Below are positions 40,198-49,378 of a DNA stretch of 64,000 nucleotides, one piece after another (position 1 is the first letter of the stretch; each line of letters opens with the position of its first letter). The DNA comes from Duganella sp. 1411 (GTDB lineage: Bacteria; Pseudomonadota; Gammaproteobacteria; Burkholderiales; Burkholderiaceae_D). The notes under the pieces are model-generated. The model searched no databases, was not told the origin of the DNA, and saw nothing but the letters and a program-made list of their open reading frames with translations. The stretch spans positions 310,001 through 374,000 of the forward strand of contig NZ_JAFICD010000006.1 of assembly GCF_017833525.1 (NCBI RefSeq), in the 5' to 3' direction. Made by a program: the position numbers and the translations under genes.

Positions 40198-40964
40198 TTT
40201 TACTGATCGACGCCGGCAACACCCGCGTCAAATGGGCGCTGGCCGAAGCGGACGCGCCACCCGGCACCTGGCTGGCGCATGGCGCCGTGGTCCACGCCGA
40301 CCTCACGCAGCTTGAGCTGATCTGGAGCGAGGCCGCCGGCCAGCGCGCGGTCGAGCGCATCCTGATCGCCAACGTGGCCGGCAACGCGCTGCGCGTCCAC
40401 CTTGAATACGTACTGCAGCGGAGCTTCCCCGCGCTGCCGCTGGCCAGCGCGATCGACTGGTTCGAATCGCGGCCGGCGCTGGCGGGGCTGACCAACGGCT
40501 ACCGCAATCCGGGCCAACTGGGGTGCGACCGCTTCGCCGCCGCCATCGCCGGCCACACGCTGGCGCCGGGCCGCGCCATCATCGTCGCCAACTGCGGCAC
40601 CGCCACCACGATCGACGCCATCACCGCCGACGGCGTGTTCCTGGGCGGGATGATCCTGCCCGGCCTGGGCCTGATGGCCAGCTCGCTGGCGCGCAACACG
40701 GCGCAGTTGCCGCAAATTGCGCAAGACGGTAAGCTGCCTGACGGATTCGCCGACAATACCGACGACGCCATTTTGAGCGGCTGCCTGGCAGCGCAGAGCG
40801 GCGCCATCGAGCACGCGTTCGCGCGGCACCACGCGGTCGAATGCATCATCTCCGGCGGCGCGGCGCCGTACATCGCGCCGATGCTCAAGGTACCGCACCG
40901 CATCGTCGAGAATATCGTGTTGATAGGCCTGCACGCCGCCGCCGGCGCCGGGCAAGACCACTGA
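40194..40964 (+). CDS. coaX: Type III pantothenate kinase
   Basis: A 256-residue kinase for the first step of CoA synthesis. DAGNTRVKW (6-14) is the phosphate-binding motif, PGQLGCDR the substrate loop and NCGTATTIDAI the second nucleotide motif. It overlaps birA by four bases. In Bordetella the homologue is called Bvg accessory factor. Complete. Confidence 0.94.
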   Translation: MILLIDAGNTRVKWALAEADAPPGTWLAHGAVVHADLTQLELIWSEAAGQRAVERILIANVAGNALRVHLEYVLQRSFPALPLASAIDWFESRPALAGLTNGYRNPGQLGCDRFAAAIAGHTLAPGRAIIVANCGTATTIDAITADGVFLGGMILPGLGLMASSLARNTAQLPQIAQDGKLPDGFADNTDDAILSGCLAAQSGAIEHAFARHHAVECIISGGAAPYIAPMLKVPHRIVENIVLIGLHAAAGAGQDH

Positions 40965-40980
40965 GCCACCAAGGAAGCCC

Positions 40981-41679
40981 GTGCTGAAGTTTATTTTCTG
41001 GTCGCTGTTAGCCGTCAACGGCGCGCTGTTCGCGTATGGACAGGGCTACCTCGGTCATTTCAGCGGCAACGAGCGCGAGCCGGCGCGCCTTCTGAACCAG
41101 CTCAATGCCAACCAGCTGACGATCGTCTCGGCGGAGCGGGCCGGCCATCCACCGGCGGCCGCGGGCGGGGCCGATGCGGCCAGCGCGCCGGCCGAGGGCA
41201 AGGCCGCGCCGCAACCGCTGGCGTGCGTGGAGATCGGCAGCTTCGTCATCGCCGACGCGCGCCGGTTCGAAGCGCGCTTGGCCGCGCTGGAACTGGGCGA
41301 CCGGCAGTCGCGCCGCAATTTGCCCGGCACCGAGATATCGAGCTACATCGTGCACATTCCGCCGCTGGGCAGCAAGGAGGCGGCCGACAAGAAGGCCGCC
41401 GAACTGCGCGCGCTGGGCGTGACCAACTACTTCATCATGTCGGACAACACGCCGATGCGCTGGGCGATTTCGCTGGGCGTGTTCAAAAGCGAGAGCGCGG
41501 CGCAGAACCAGCTGGCGGCGCTGGTCAAACAGGGGGTGCGCAGCGCGCGCGTCACGCCGCGCATGAGCGGGAGCAAGCTGCTGGCGTTCCAGTTCCGCGA
41601 CGTGGACGCGGAGCTGCAGGGCAAACTCGAACAGATCCGCGCGGATTTCCCCAATACGCAAACGCATGGCTGCAGGTGA
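40981..41679 (+). CDS. SPOR-domain protein following coaX
   Basis: A 232-residue protein with a GTG start and AAGGAA upstream. An N-terminal membrane anchor (about 2-20) is followed by an Ala/Pro-rich linker and a C-terminal SPOR-type domain (about 150-215, NTPMRWAISLGVFKSESAAQNQL). The cysteines at about 81 and 231 are isolated. It ends the birA-coaX operon; a palindromic repeat follows 3 bases later. Confidence 0.82.
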   Translation: MLKFIFWSLLAVNGALFAYGQGYLGHFSGNEREPARLLNQLNANQLTIVSAERAGHPPAAAGGADAASAPAEGKAAPQPLACVEIGSFVIADARRFEARLAALELGDRQSRRNLPGTEISSYIVHIPPLGSKEAADKKAAELRALGVTNYFIMSDNTPMRWAISLGVFKSESAAQNQLAALVKQGVRSARVTPRMSGSKLLAFQFRDVDAELQGKLEQIRADFPNTQTHGCR

Positions 41680-41682
41680 CGC

Positions 41683-41792
41683 ATGCATGGCGGATTACGG
41701 CGTTCCGCCCAATCCGCCCTACGTGGTTCAGAAAACGCACGCGTCTCGAGGAGACACGTAGGGCGGATTAGCGCAGCGTAATCCGCCATCCA
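41683..41792. repeat. Two GTAGGGCGGATTA half-elements in inverted order
   Basis: A right half (GCATGCATGGCGGATTACG to CGCCCTACGTG, 41683-41731) is followed by a left half (CACGTAGGGCGGATTAGCG to GTAATCCGCC, about 41755-41790). Elsewhere the left half comes first. The pair separates the coaX operon from the convergent rlpA and could stop transcription from both sides. Confidence 0.85.
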
Positions 41793-41814
41793 TGAGCCGC
41801 CACCGCCGCAAACC

Positions 41815-42963
41815 TCACCGCTGCACCACAATCGGCTTAAGACTCAACGAAGACGGCAAGCCCTGCGCCGCCTGCAGCGCCTCCTGGCGGCTGGCGAACG
41901 GCCCGCCGAACAAGCGGTGCACCGAACCACTCTGCACCACCTCCAGCGTCGCGAACCCGTTCCCCACCAGCTTACCGCGTATGACTTCCGCGTTCTCCGC
42001 GCGCGCGTACGCCCCCAGCTGCAGATAATAGCCACCAACCACCGCCGGCGCACGATCACCCAGCATCAACGCCTCGATCTCCGGCTTGGCCGCCGACGCG
42101 GTCGCGAGCGGCACCACCGGCGCGCTCACCACCGCCACGCCACCCGGCACCGCCTGCGGCGTCAACACCAAAGGCTGCGGCGCCGTCGACGGCTGCTTGC
42201 CGCCCTCCCCCGCATACGACGACAACCTGGTCTCCGACCGCGACTGCGACTGCAAACGCGGCGCCTTCGTCCCCGACACCCCCTCCTTGGTCGCCAACAT
42301 GCGGTCGACTTCCTCCGGCAGGATGCGCTCGATCTTCAGCTCATGACTGCCCTTGCCCAGCAAGCCCAGTTTCAGCGCCGCCGTGTAAGACACGTCGATC
42401 GCCCGCTTGGCGTGGAAAGGCCCGCGGTCGTTGATACGCACGATCACCGTCGCCCCGCTGACCATGTTGGTCACGCGCGCATACGAAGGAATCGGCAGCG
42501 TCGGATGGGCCGCCGTCATCTTGTACATGTCGTAGATCTCGCCCGACGAAGTACGCTGGCCGTGGAATTTCTTCCCATACCAGGTGCCCATGCCGACCTG
42601 CGTGAACGGCTCGTTGTCGGTGATCGGCGTATAGGTCTTGCCAAGGACGACGTAGGGCCGGTTGGAGCGCGGCAGCAGCGGATCGTTGCGCACGTCGGCG
42701 TCCGGCACGTCGGCCAGGTTCTCCGGCGGCGAGTCGCCGGGACCGTCATCCTGATAATAACCGCCGCGCCCCGAATTAGCAGGCGGCAGCGCCGGCAAGC
42801 CGGTGGCCGGCTTGGTGGTGGACGGCGACTTGATCACCGGCCCCGACGCGCGCGGCGGCCTGGATGGCGCATCCTCCGATGTCGGAACGGTGCCGCAACC
42901 GGCCAGCACCAGCAGGGCCAGCGCCGCGCAGGCGTTGCGGAGTTGGCGTCGATTCATGCGCAT
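41815..42963 (-). CDS. rlpA: Septal ring lytic transglycosylase RlpA (lipoprotein)
   Basis: A 382-residue lipoprotein. Lipobox VLAGC with C23, a disordered Pro/Ser linker (24-105) and a double-psi barrel (about 122-205, GTWYGKKFHG then VRINDRGPF with H134 and D179). A C-terminal SPOR domain (about 300-382) completes it. It cleaves naked glycan at the septum in Pseudomonas. AGGAGG stands five bases before the chosen ATG. It is the last gene of the mre-mrd-rod operon, 10 bases after mrdA2. Confidence 0.93.
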   Translation of the reverse strand: MRMNRRQLRNACAALALLVLAGCGTVPTSEDAPSRPPRASGPVIKSPSTTKPATGLPALPPANSGRGGYYQDDGPGDSPPENLADVPDADVRNDPLLPRSNRPYVVLGKTYTPITDNEPFTQVGMGTWYGKKFHGQRTSSGEIYDMYKMTAAHPTLPIPSYARVTNMVSGATVIVRINDRGPFHAKRAIDVSYTAALKLGLLGKGSHELKIERILPEEVDRMLATKEGVSGTKAPRLQSQSRSETRLSSYAGEGGKQPSTAPQPLVLTPQAVPGGVAVVSAPVVPLATASAAKPEIEALMLGDRAPAVVGGYYLQLGAYARAENAEVIRGKLVGNGFATLEVVQSGSVHRLFGGPFASRQEALQAAQGLPSSLSLKPIVVQR

Positions 42964-42973
42964 GGCGTCCTCC

Positions 42974-45073
42974 TCATTGTGTTTTGCGCGCCGGCGGCAC
43001 CGGCTGCGTGGCCGGCGCCGGGGCGGCGGGGGCGGCCGGTGCGGCCGGTGCGGGCGTCGTCGGAGCGCCCGGTGCCGCCGGCTGGGCCGGCGCGTTCGCA
43101 TCCACGCCCGCGCCGCGTTCGAGCCGCGCGGCGGCGGCCTGCTCTTCCAGGGTCTGGCCTTCCACCGGCACCACTTCTTCCGCGTCTTCTTTTTCCACTT
43201 TGGTTGTATCCTTTCCGCCCTGGCGCTTGCCCAGCAGGTAATAGTCGAGCGCCTTGCGCGCGATCGGCGCGGCTTCCGCGCCGCCCTTGCCGGCGTTTTC
43301 CACCACCAGCGCGATCGCGATGCGCGGCTTGTCGGCCGGCGCGAACGCCGTGAACAGCGCGTTGTCGCGCAGCCGTTCCGCCAGTTTGGCGGCATTGTAC
43401 TTCTCGCCCTTCTTAATCGTGATCACCTGCGCCGTGCCGGTCTTGCCGCCGACCCGGTACTCGGCGCCGGCGAAGGCGCGCACGCCGGTGCCGCCGGCCT
43501 CCGTGGTCACGCCGACCATCGCGTTCTTGATGAAATCGATGTTCTCCTGCTTGAGCGGAATCCGATAGCTCTCCTTCGACACCGTCAGCGTGCGCGCCCG
43601 GGTCGATCCATCCTCGAGAATCTTCACCAGGTGCGGTTTCATCACCACGCCGTCGTTGGCCAGGTTGGCCACGGCGTGCGCGATCTGCAGCGGCGTGTAG
43701 GCGTTGTAGCCGGAGCCGTTGCTGACCGAGATCGTATCACCACCGACCCAGCGCCCCGCCGCACCCTTGAAGCGCTTGCGCTTCCACTCCTGCGACGGCA
43801 GCACGCCGACCTTTTCGTTGGCCAGGTCGATGCCGGTCTTCTGGCCAAAGCCGAAAGGCTTCATGAAATCGTGGATCATGTCGATCCCCATGTCGTGACC
43901 GAGCTCGTAATAATAGGTGTTGCACGACACGACGATGGATTTGTGCATGGCGACCGAACCATGGCCGCCCACCACGTCATCGTTGAACTTGTGGCCGCCC
44001 AGGTAGTAGTAACCCGGATCGTAGGTGGTCTGGGTGGTGGTGCGCTTGCCCAGCTCCAGCGCCGCCAGCGCCATGAAAGGCTTGAAGGTCGATCCCGGCG
44101 CGTAGGTACCCGACAGCGGCCGGTTGACCATCGGCCGGTCCAGCGAATTATTAAGGTCGTTCCAGCTCTGCGAGTCGATGCCGTCGACGAACAGATTGGG
44201 ATCGTAGCCGGGCCGGGACACATAGGCCAGGATGTCGCCGGTCGACGGCTCGATCGCCACCAGCGCGCCGCGACGGTCGCCGAAGGCGTCCTCCACCACT
44301 TTCTGCAGCTCGATATCGATCGACAGTATCAGGTTGCTGCCAGGGGTGGCGGGCTTGCGCGACAGCGTGCGAATCGCCCGGCCGCCGGCTGTCACTTCCA
44401 CTTCCTCGTAGCCGGTGCGCCCGTGCAGCTGCTGCTCGTAGCTTTTCTCCAGCCCCTCCTTGCCGATATGGTCGGTACCCTTGTAGTTGGCAGCGTCGTC
44501 GCCGTCCTCGATGGCGTCGGCCTCGGCGCGGCTGATGCGGCCGATGTAGCCGATCACGTGCGACGCCGTCTCCCCCAGCGGATACTGGCGGAACAGGCGC
44601 GCCTGGACTTCGACGCCGGGGAAGCGGAAACGCTGCGCCGAAAAGCGCGCCACCTCCTCGTCGGTCAGGCGGGTGCGCAGCGGCACGCTCTCGAAGCGCT
44701 TGGATTCCTCCAGCAGCTTCTTGAACCGCTTACGGTCCTTGACCTCGATGTTGACCAGCTTGGACAACTCGTCGATCGTCTCGTCGAGCGTCGCCGTCAG
44801 CTTGGACGGCGTGATCTCCAGCGTATAGGCCGAGTAGTTGCGCGCCAGGACCACGCCGTTGCGGTCCAAAATCAGCCCGCGATTGGGCGTGATCGGCACG
44901 ATGGCGATGCGGTTCTCCTCCGCCTTGACGACAAAGTCGTCGTGCTTGATCACCTGCAGCCAGATGAAGCGCGCCAGCAGCAATCCAAAGCAAACGAAAA
45001 CGGCGATGCCCAGCACCGCGATCCGCAGGCGGAACTCTTTCAGTTCGCGCTCGGTGTCCTTGATCTCCATCAT
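42974..45073 (-). CDS. mrdA: Penicillin-binding protein 2, second copy (mrdA2)
   Basis: A 699-residue class B transpeptidase of the elongasome. One membrane anchor (about 18-40), a pedestal domain, then the catalytic domain with S328TFK, S383CN and KTG (544-546). The second motif has Asn where the sister copy has Asp. The tail (about 640-699) is Ala/Pro-rich. By my alignment 43 of the first 60 residues match mrdA1. I use the ATG that overlaps the rodA2 stop by ATGA; translation is therefore coupled to rodA2. Confidence 0.93.
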   Translation of the reverse strand: MMEIKDTERELKEFRLRIAVLGIAVFVCFGLLLARFIWLQVIKHDDFVVKAEENRIAIVPITPNRGLILDRNGVVLARNYSAYTLEITPSKLTATLDETIDELSKLVNIEVKDRKRFKKLLEESKRFESVPLRTRLTDEEVARFSAQRFRFPGVEVQARLFRQYPLGETASHVIGYIGRISRAEADAIEDGDDAANYKGTDHIGKEGLEKSYEQQLHGRTGYEEVEVTAGGRAIRTLSRKPATPGSNLILSIDIELQKVVEDAFGDRRGALVAIEPSTGDILAYVSRPGYDPNLFVDGIDSQSWNDLNNSLDRPMVNRPLSGTYAPGSTFKPFMALAALELGKRTTTQTTYDPGYYYLGGHKFNDDVVGGHGSVAMHKSIVVSCNTYYYELGHDMGIDMIHDFMKPFGFGQKTGIDLANEKVGVLPSQEWKRKRFKGAAGRWVGGDTISVSNGSGYNAYTPLQIAHAVANLANDGVVMKPHLVKILEDGSTRARTLTVSKESYRIPLKQENIDFIKNAMVGVTTEAGGTGVRAFAGAEYRVGGKTGTAQVITIKKGEKYNAAKLAERLRDNALFTAFAPADKPRIAIALVVENAGKGGAEAAPIARKALDYYLLGKRQGGKDTTKVEKEDAEEVVPVEGQTLEEQAAAARLERGAGVDANAPAQPAAPGAPTTPAPAAPAAPAAPAPATQPVPPARKTQ

Positions 45074-46215
45074 GCCAGCGCACCCCACGCCGGCGCGCCG
45101 GACGGGTTGCGCACACCGCGGCTATGCCGCTGGATGCTCATTAAAATGCCGGCGGCGAGGCCCAGCGTCAGCAAGGCGGTGCCGCCATAGCTCATGAACG
45201 GCAGGGGCACGCCGACCACCGGCACGATGCCGCTGACCATGCCCATGTTGACGAAAGCGTAGGTAAAGTAAATCATCGTGATGGCGCCCGCCAGCAGGCG
45301 CGTAAAGAAAGTGGATGCATTGAGTGCGATGGAGAGCCCGCGCCAGATCAGCAGCAGGTACAGCACCATCAGCACCAGATTGCCGGTGAGGCCGAATTCC
45401 TCGGAGAAGACGGCGAAAATAAAGTCGGTGGTGCGCTCGGGGATGAACTCCAGGTGCGCCTGCGTGCCGTGGGTCCAGCCCTTGCCCGCCGCGCCGCCGG
45501 AGCCGATGGCGATCATCGACTGGATGATGTGGAACCCCTTGCCCAGCGGGTCGTGATAGGGATCGATCAAGGTCAGCACGCGCTCGCGCTGGTAGTCGTG
45601 CATCACGGCCCACAACAAGGGCATGCCGGCGCACGCCGCCGCCACTAGCGCCGCCAGCGCCTTCCACGACAGCCCCGCCAGGAAGATCACGCAGGCGCCG
45701 GCCGCCACCACCAGCATCGCGGTGCCCAGGTCCGGCTGGCGCGCGATCAGCAAGACCGGCACCGCCAGCAGCAGCGCGGCGATCGCATACACCTGCCAGC
45801 GCAACTGGCCGGCCTGGCGCTGGAAGAACCAGGCCAGCATCAGCGGCATGGCGATCTTCATGAATTCGGACGGCTGCAGCTGGATGCCGATGGTGATCCA
45901 GCGGCGCGAGCCGCCCTTGATGGTGCCGGCCAGCGCCACGGCCACCAGCAGCGCCACCGCCAGCGCGTAGGCCGGCACGGCGACGCGCATCAGCGTTTGC
46001 GGCGGGACGTTCGCGGCCAGCCACATGACGAGGAAGGCGGCGGCGATGTTGCGCAGCTGGTCGGACACCTTGCCCGGAATGGCGAGGCCGGCCGAGTACA
46101 GCGTGACCAGCCCCACCGACAGCAGTGCCAGGATGACGAGGGCCAGCGGAATGTCGAACACCATGACATGGGTGCGGAGGCGCTGCCATGGCGAGCGCCC
46201 GTCGTTGAAACGCAT
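45070..46215 (-). CDS. rodA: RodA glycosyltransferase, second copy (rodA2)
   Basis: A 381-residue SEDS polymerase with about ten membrane segments. The catalytic loop reads THGTQAHLEFIPERTTDF with the essential Asp at D264; RQPDLGTA and MSYGGT are also conserved. It starts 46 bases after rodA1 stops and overlaps mrdA2 by four bases. The C-terminal 20 residues (SRGVRNPSGAPAWGALA) differ from rodA1. No loss of function is visible. Confidence 0.94.
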   Translation of the reverse strand: MRFNDGRSPWQRLRTHVMVFDIPLALVILALLSVGLVTLYSAGLAIPGKVSDQLRNIAAAFLVMWLAANVPPQTLMRVAVPAYALAVALLVAVALAGTIKGGSRRWITIGIQLQPSEFMKIAMPLMLAWFFQRQAGQLRWQVYAIAALLLAVPVLLIARQPDLGTAMLVVAAGACVIFLAGLSWKALAALVAAACAGMPLLWAVMHDYQRERVLTLIDPYHDPLGKGFHIIQSMIAIGSGGAAGKGWTHGTQAHLEFIPERTTDFIFAVFSEEFGLTGNLVLMVLYLLLIWRGLSIALNASTFFTRLLAGAITMIYFTYAFVNMGMVSGIVPVVGVPLPFMSYGGTALLTLGLAAGILMSIQRHSRGVRNPSGAPAWGALA

Positions 46216-46261
46216 GCGGCGGCCCCCTACCTGGCGCCGATGGGCGTGCTACCTGCGCCCA

Positions 46262-47374
46262 TCACGTTTGCACCAGCTTGCGGTGACGTTGAATGCTCAT
46301 CAGGATGCCGCCGGCGATGCCCAGCGTGAGCAGCGCGGTGCCGCCGTAGCTCATATATGGCAGCGGCACGCCGACCACCGGCAGGATGCCGCTGACCATG
46401 CCCATGTTGACGAACGCGTAGGTGAAGTAAATCATCGTCATGGCGCCGGCCATCAGGCGGCTGAAGAAATTGGGCGCGTTCCCGGCGATCATCAGGCCAC
46501 GGCCGATCAGCAGCAGGAACAACACCATCAGCAGCAGATTGCCCACCAGCCCGAACTCCTCCGAATACACGGCGAAGATAAAGTCGGTGGTGCGCTCCGG
46601 GATGAACTCCAGGTGGGCTTGCGTGCCGTGGGTCCAGCCCTTGCCGGTGATGCCGCCCGAGCCGACCGCGATGGTCGACTGGATGATGTGGAAGCCCTTG
46701 CCCAGCGGGTCGGAGGTCGGATCGATCAAGGTCATGACGCGCTCGCGCTGGTAGTCGTGCAGCAGCGACCAGATCACCGGCAGGCTGGCGGCGCCCGCCA
46801 GCAGCAACCCGGCCAGCGCCTTCCACGCCAGGCCGGCCAGGAAAATCACGGCGAAACCGGCCGCCACCACCAGCAGCGCGGTGCCGAGGTCCGGCTGGCG
46901 CACGATCAGCCCGACGGGCATCATCAGCAGCAGCGCGGCGATGCTGTAGCTTTGCCAGCGCAACTGGCCGGCGCGCTGCTGGAAGAACCAGGCCAGCATC
47001 ATCGGCGTGACGATCTTCATGAACTCGGACGGCTGGATGTCGATCCCCACGTGCAGCCAGCGCCGCGCGCCCAGCTTGATGGTGCCCACCAGCGCCACCG
47101 CCACCAGCAGGATCATGCCGACCGTGTAGGCCGGCACGGCGATGCGCATCATCATTTGCGGCGAGATGTTCGCCACCACCCACATCACCAGGAACGACAG
47201 CAGGATGTTGCGCAGGTGGTCCTCCATCTTGCCGGGGATGCCGATGCTGGCCGAGTACAGCGTGACGCTGCTGACAGTCAGCAGCATCAGGATGATGAAG
47301 GTCAGCGGCCCGTCGAAGACGGTGAAGTAGGGGCGAAGGCGGCGCCACAGGGAACGCCTTTCGTTGATGCGCAT
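46262..47374 (-). CDS. rodA: RodA glycosyltransferase, first copy (rodA1)
   Basis: A 370-residue SEDS peptidoglycan polymerase that pairs with PBP2. It aligns with rodA2 without gaps to at least residue 270, with D264 in PERTTDF. About ten membrane segments, and MSYGGTALLTLG near the end. It begins 9 bases after mrdA1 stops. The paralogue follows directly in the same direction. Confidence 0.95.
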   Translation of the reverse strand: MRINERRSLWRRLRPYFTVFDGPLTFIILMLLTVSSVTLYSASIGIPGKMEDHLRNILLSFLVMWVVANISPQMMMRIAVPAYTVGMILLVAVALVGTIKLGARRWLHVGIDIQPSEFMKIVTPMMLAWFFQQRAGQLRWQSYSIAALLLMMPVGLIVRQPDLGTALLVVAAGFAVIFLAGLAWKALAGLLLAGAASLPVIWSLLHDYQRERVMTLIDPTSDPLGKGFHIIQSTIAVGSGGITGKGWTHGTQAHLEFIPERTTDFIFAVYSEEFGLVGNLLLMVLFLLLIGRGLMIAGNAPNFFSRLMAGAMTMIYFTYAFVNMGMVSGILPVVGVPLPYMSYGGTALLTLGIAGGILMSIQRHRKLVQT

Positions 47375-47383
47375 GCAGGTCCT

Positions 47384-49366
47384 TTATTCGGTATTGCCCG
47401 GGGTTTCGGCGCCCGGTTTTTTCTCGTCGACCACGCCCTGTTCGGCCTGGAGTTCCGGCACCGAGCGCAGCACCGCGTCCTCCTTGGGCACGGGCGTGGT
47501 GTCCTTGTCGCCGGAGCGTTTGCCGAGAATGTAGTAATCGAGCGCCTTGCGCACGATGGGCGCGGCCACGGCGGCGCCGAAGCCGCCGTTCTCCACCACC
47601 ACGGCGATGGCGATGCGCGGCTTGTCGGCCGGCGCGAAGGCGGTGTAGAGGGCGTTGTCGCGCAGGCGCTCGGACACCAGGTTGGCGTTGTACTTTTCGT
47701 TCTTCTTGATGGCGAACAGCTGCGCGGTGCCGGTCTTGCCGCCGGACGTGTAGCCGGCGCCGGCGAACGCGCGCGCCGCCGTGCCGCCGGTGGTCACGCC
47801 GACCATCGCGCTTTTGATGAAATCGACGTTTTCCTGCTTGAGCGCGATGCGGTAGCTTTCCTTGGGCACCGTCAGCTTGCGCGCGCGCGTGGCCGCGTCC
47901 TCGATGATCTTGACCAGGTGCGGCTTCATCACCACGCCGTTGTTGGCCAGGTTGGCCACGGCGTGCGCCATCTGCAGCGGCGTGTAGGTGTTGTAGCCGT
48001 TGCCGATGCTGATCGAGATGGTGTCGCCGCCGACCCACTTCTGCGCCGCCACGTTCTTCTTGAAACGGGTGCGCTTCCATTCCTTCGACGGCAGCACGCC
48101 CTGCTTCTCGTGTTCCAGGTCGATGCCGGTCAGCTGGCCGAAGCCGAACGGCTTCATGAAGTCGTGGATGGCGTCGATGCCCAACTCGTTGCCGAGCATG
48201 TAGTAGTAGGTGTCGCACGAGTCGACGATCGATTTGTACATGTCGACCGTGCCGTGGCCACCCGGCTTGTCGTCGCGGAAGCGGTGCCCGCCCAAGGTGA
48301 AAAAACCCGGATCGAAGATCGCCTGGTGCGGCGTGCGCTTGCCCAGCTCCAGCGCGGCCAGCGCCATGAAGGGCTTGAAGGTCGATCCCGGTGGATAGGT
48401 GCCGGACAGCGGGCGGTTGACCATCGGCCGGTCCAGCGAGGTATTGAGCTCGCTCCAGCTTTGCGCGTCGATGCCGTCGACGAACAGGTTGGGATCGTAG
48501 CCGGGGCGCGAGACATAGGCCAGGATGTCGCCCGTCTCCGGTTCGATCGCCACCAGCGCGCCGCGCCACTCGCCGAACGCCTCCTCGATCACTTTTTGCA
48601 GTTCGATGTCGATCGACAGGATCAGGTTGTTACCGGGCGTGGCGTTGGTGCGCGACAGCGTGCGGATCGCCCGCCCGCCGGCCGACACCTCCACCTCCTC
48701 GTAGCCGGTGGTGCCGTGCAGGTGCTTCTCGTAGCTTTTCTCCAGGCCTTCCTTGCCGATCTGGTTGGTGCCGTTGTAGTTGGCCGCGTCGTCGGTGTCG
48801 GCGATGGCGCGGGCCTCGGCCTGGTTGACGCGCCCGATGTAGCCGATCACGTGCGAGGCCACCTCGCCCAGCGGATACTGGCGGAACAGGCGGGCCTGGA
48901 TCTCCACCCCGGGAAAGCGGTAGCGCTGGGCCGAGAAGCGCGCCACCTCCTCGTCCGTCAGGCGGGTGCGCAGCGGCACGCTCTCGAAGCGCTTGGAATC
49001 CTCCAGCAGTTTTTTAAAGCGCTTGCGGTCCTTGGTCTCGATGGCGACCAGCTTGGCCAGTTCGTCGATGGTTTCGTCGAGCGTCATCGCCAGCTTGGAC
49101 GGCGTGACCTCGAGCGTGTAGGCCGAGTAGTTGCGCGCCAGGACCACGCCGTTGCGGTCCAGGATCAGGCCCCGGTTGGGGGCGATCGGCACGATGGCGA
49201 TGCGGTTGTCCTCGGCCTTGACGGCGAAGTCGTTGTACTGGACCACCTGCAGCCAGATGAAGCGCGCCAGCAGCAGCCCGAAGCAAATGAACACCATCGC
49301 GCCCAGTACCGTCAGGCGCAGGCGGAACTTGTGCAGTTCGCGCTGGTTGTCCTTAAGCTCGGTCAT
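47384..49366 (-). CDS. mrdA: Penicillin-binding protein 2, first copy (mrdA1)
   Basis: A 660-residue PBP2 with membrane anchor (about 18-40), pedestal and transpeptidase domain: S328TFK, S383CD and KTG (544-546). SCD is the form usual for PBP2. All three motifs have the same residue numbers as in mrdA2, despite a two-residue insertion and deletion in between. It lies 12 bases after mreD, the expected place, so this is probably the ancestral copy. The C-terminal tail is shorter and more acidic than that of mrdA2. Confidence 0.95.
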   Translation of the reverse strand: MTELKDNQRELHKFRLRLTVLGAMVFICFGLLLARFIWLQVVQYNDFAVKAEDNRIAIVPIAPNRGLILDRNGVVLARNYSAYTLEVTPSKLAMTLDETIDELAKLVAIETKDRKRFKKLLEDSKRFESVPLRTRLTDEEVARFSAQRYRFPGVEIQARLFRQYPLGEVASHVIGYIGRVNQAEARAIADTDDAANYNGTNQIGKEGLEKSYEKHLHGTTGYEEVEVSAGGRAIRTLSRTNATPGNNLILSIDIELQKVIEEAFGEWRGALVAIEPETGDILAYVSRPGYDPNLFVDGIDAQSWSELNTSLDRPMVNRPLSGTYPPGSTFKPFMALAALELGKRTPHQAIFDPGFFTLGGHRFRDDKPGGHGTVDMYKSIVDSCDTYYYMLGNELGIDAIHDFMKPFGFGQLTGIDLEHEKQGVLPSKEWKRTRFKKNVAAQKWVGGDTISISIGNGYNTYTPLQMAHAVANLANNGVVMKPHLVKIIEDAATRARKLTVPKESYRIALKQENVDFIKSAMVGVTTGGTAARAFAGAGYTSGGKTGTAQLFAIKKNEKYNANLVSERLRDNALYTAFAPADKPRIAIAVVVENGGFGAAVAAPIVRKALDYYILGKRSGDKDTTPVPKEDAVLRSVPELQAEQGVVDEKKPGAETPGNTE

Positions 49367-49378
49367 GGCGGAACGGGA

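Noticed and set aside
42963..43395. An N-terminal extension of RlpA reading back into mrdA2.
   Set aside because: The extension is Arg/Pro-rich shadow sequence. The lipobox and AGGAGG fix the start at 42963.
45070..47374. Possible frameshifted or pseudogene RodA in the duplicated pair.
   Set aside because: Both frames are open, full length, align without gaps to at least residue 270, and keep the catalytic Asp.
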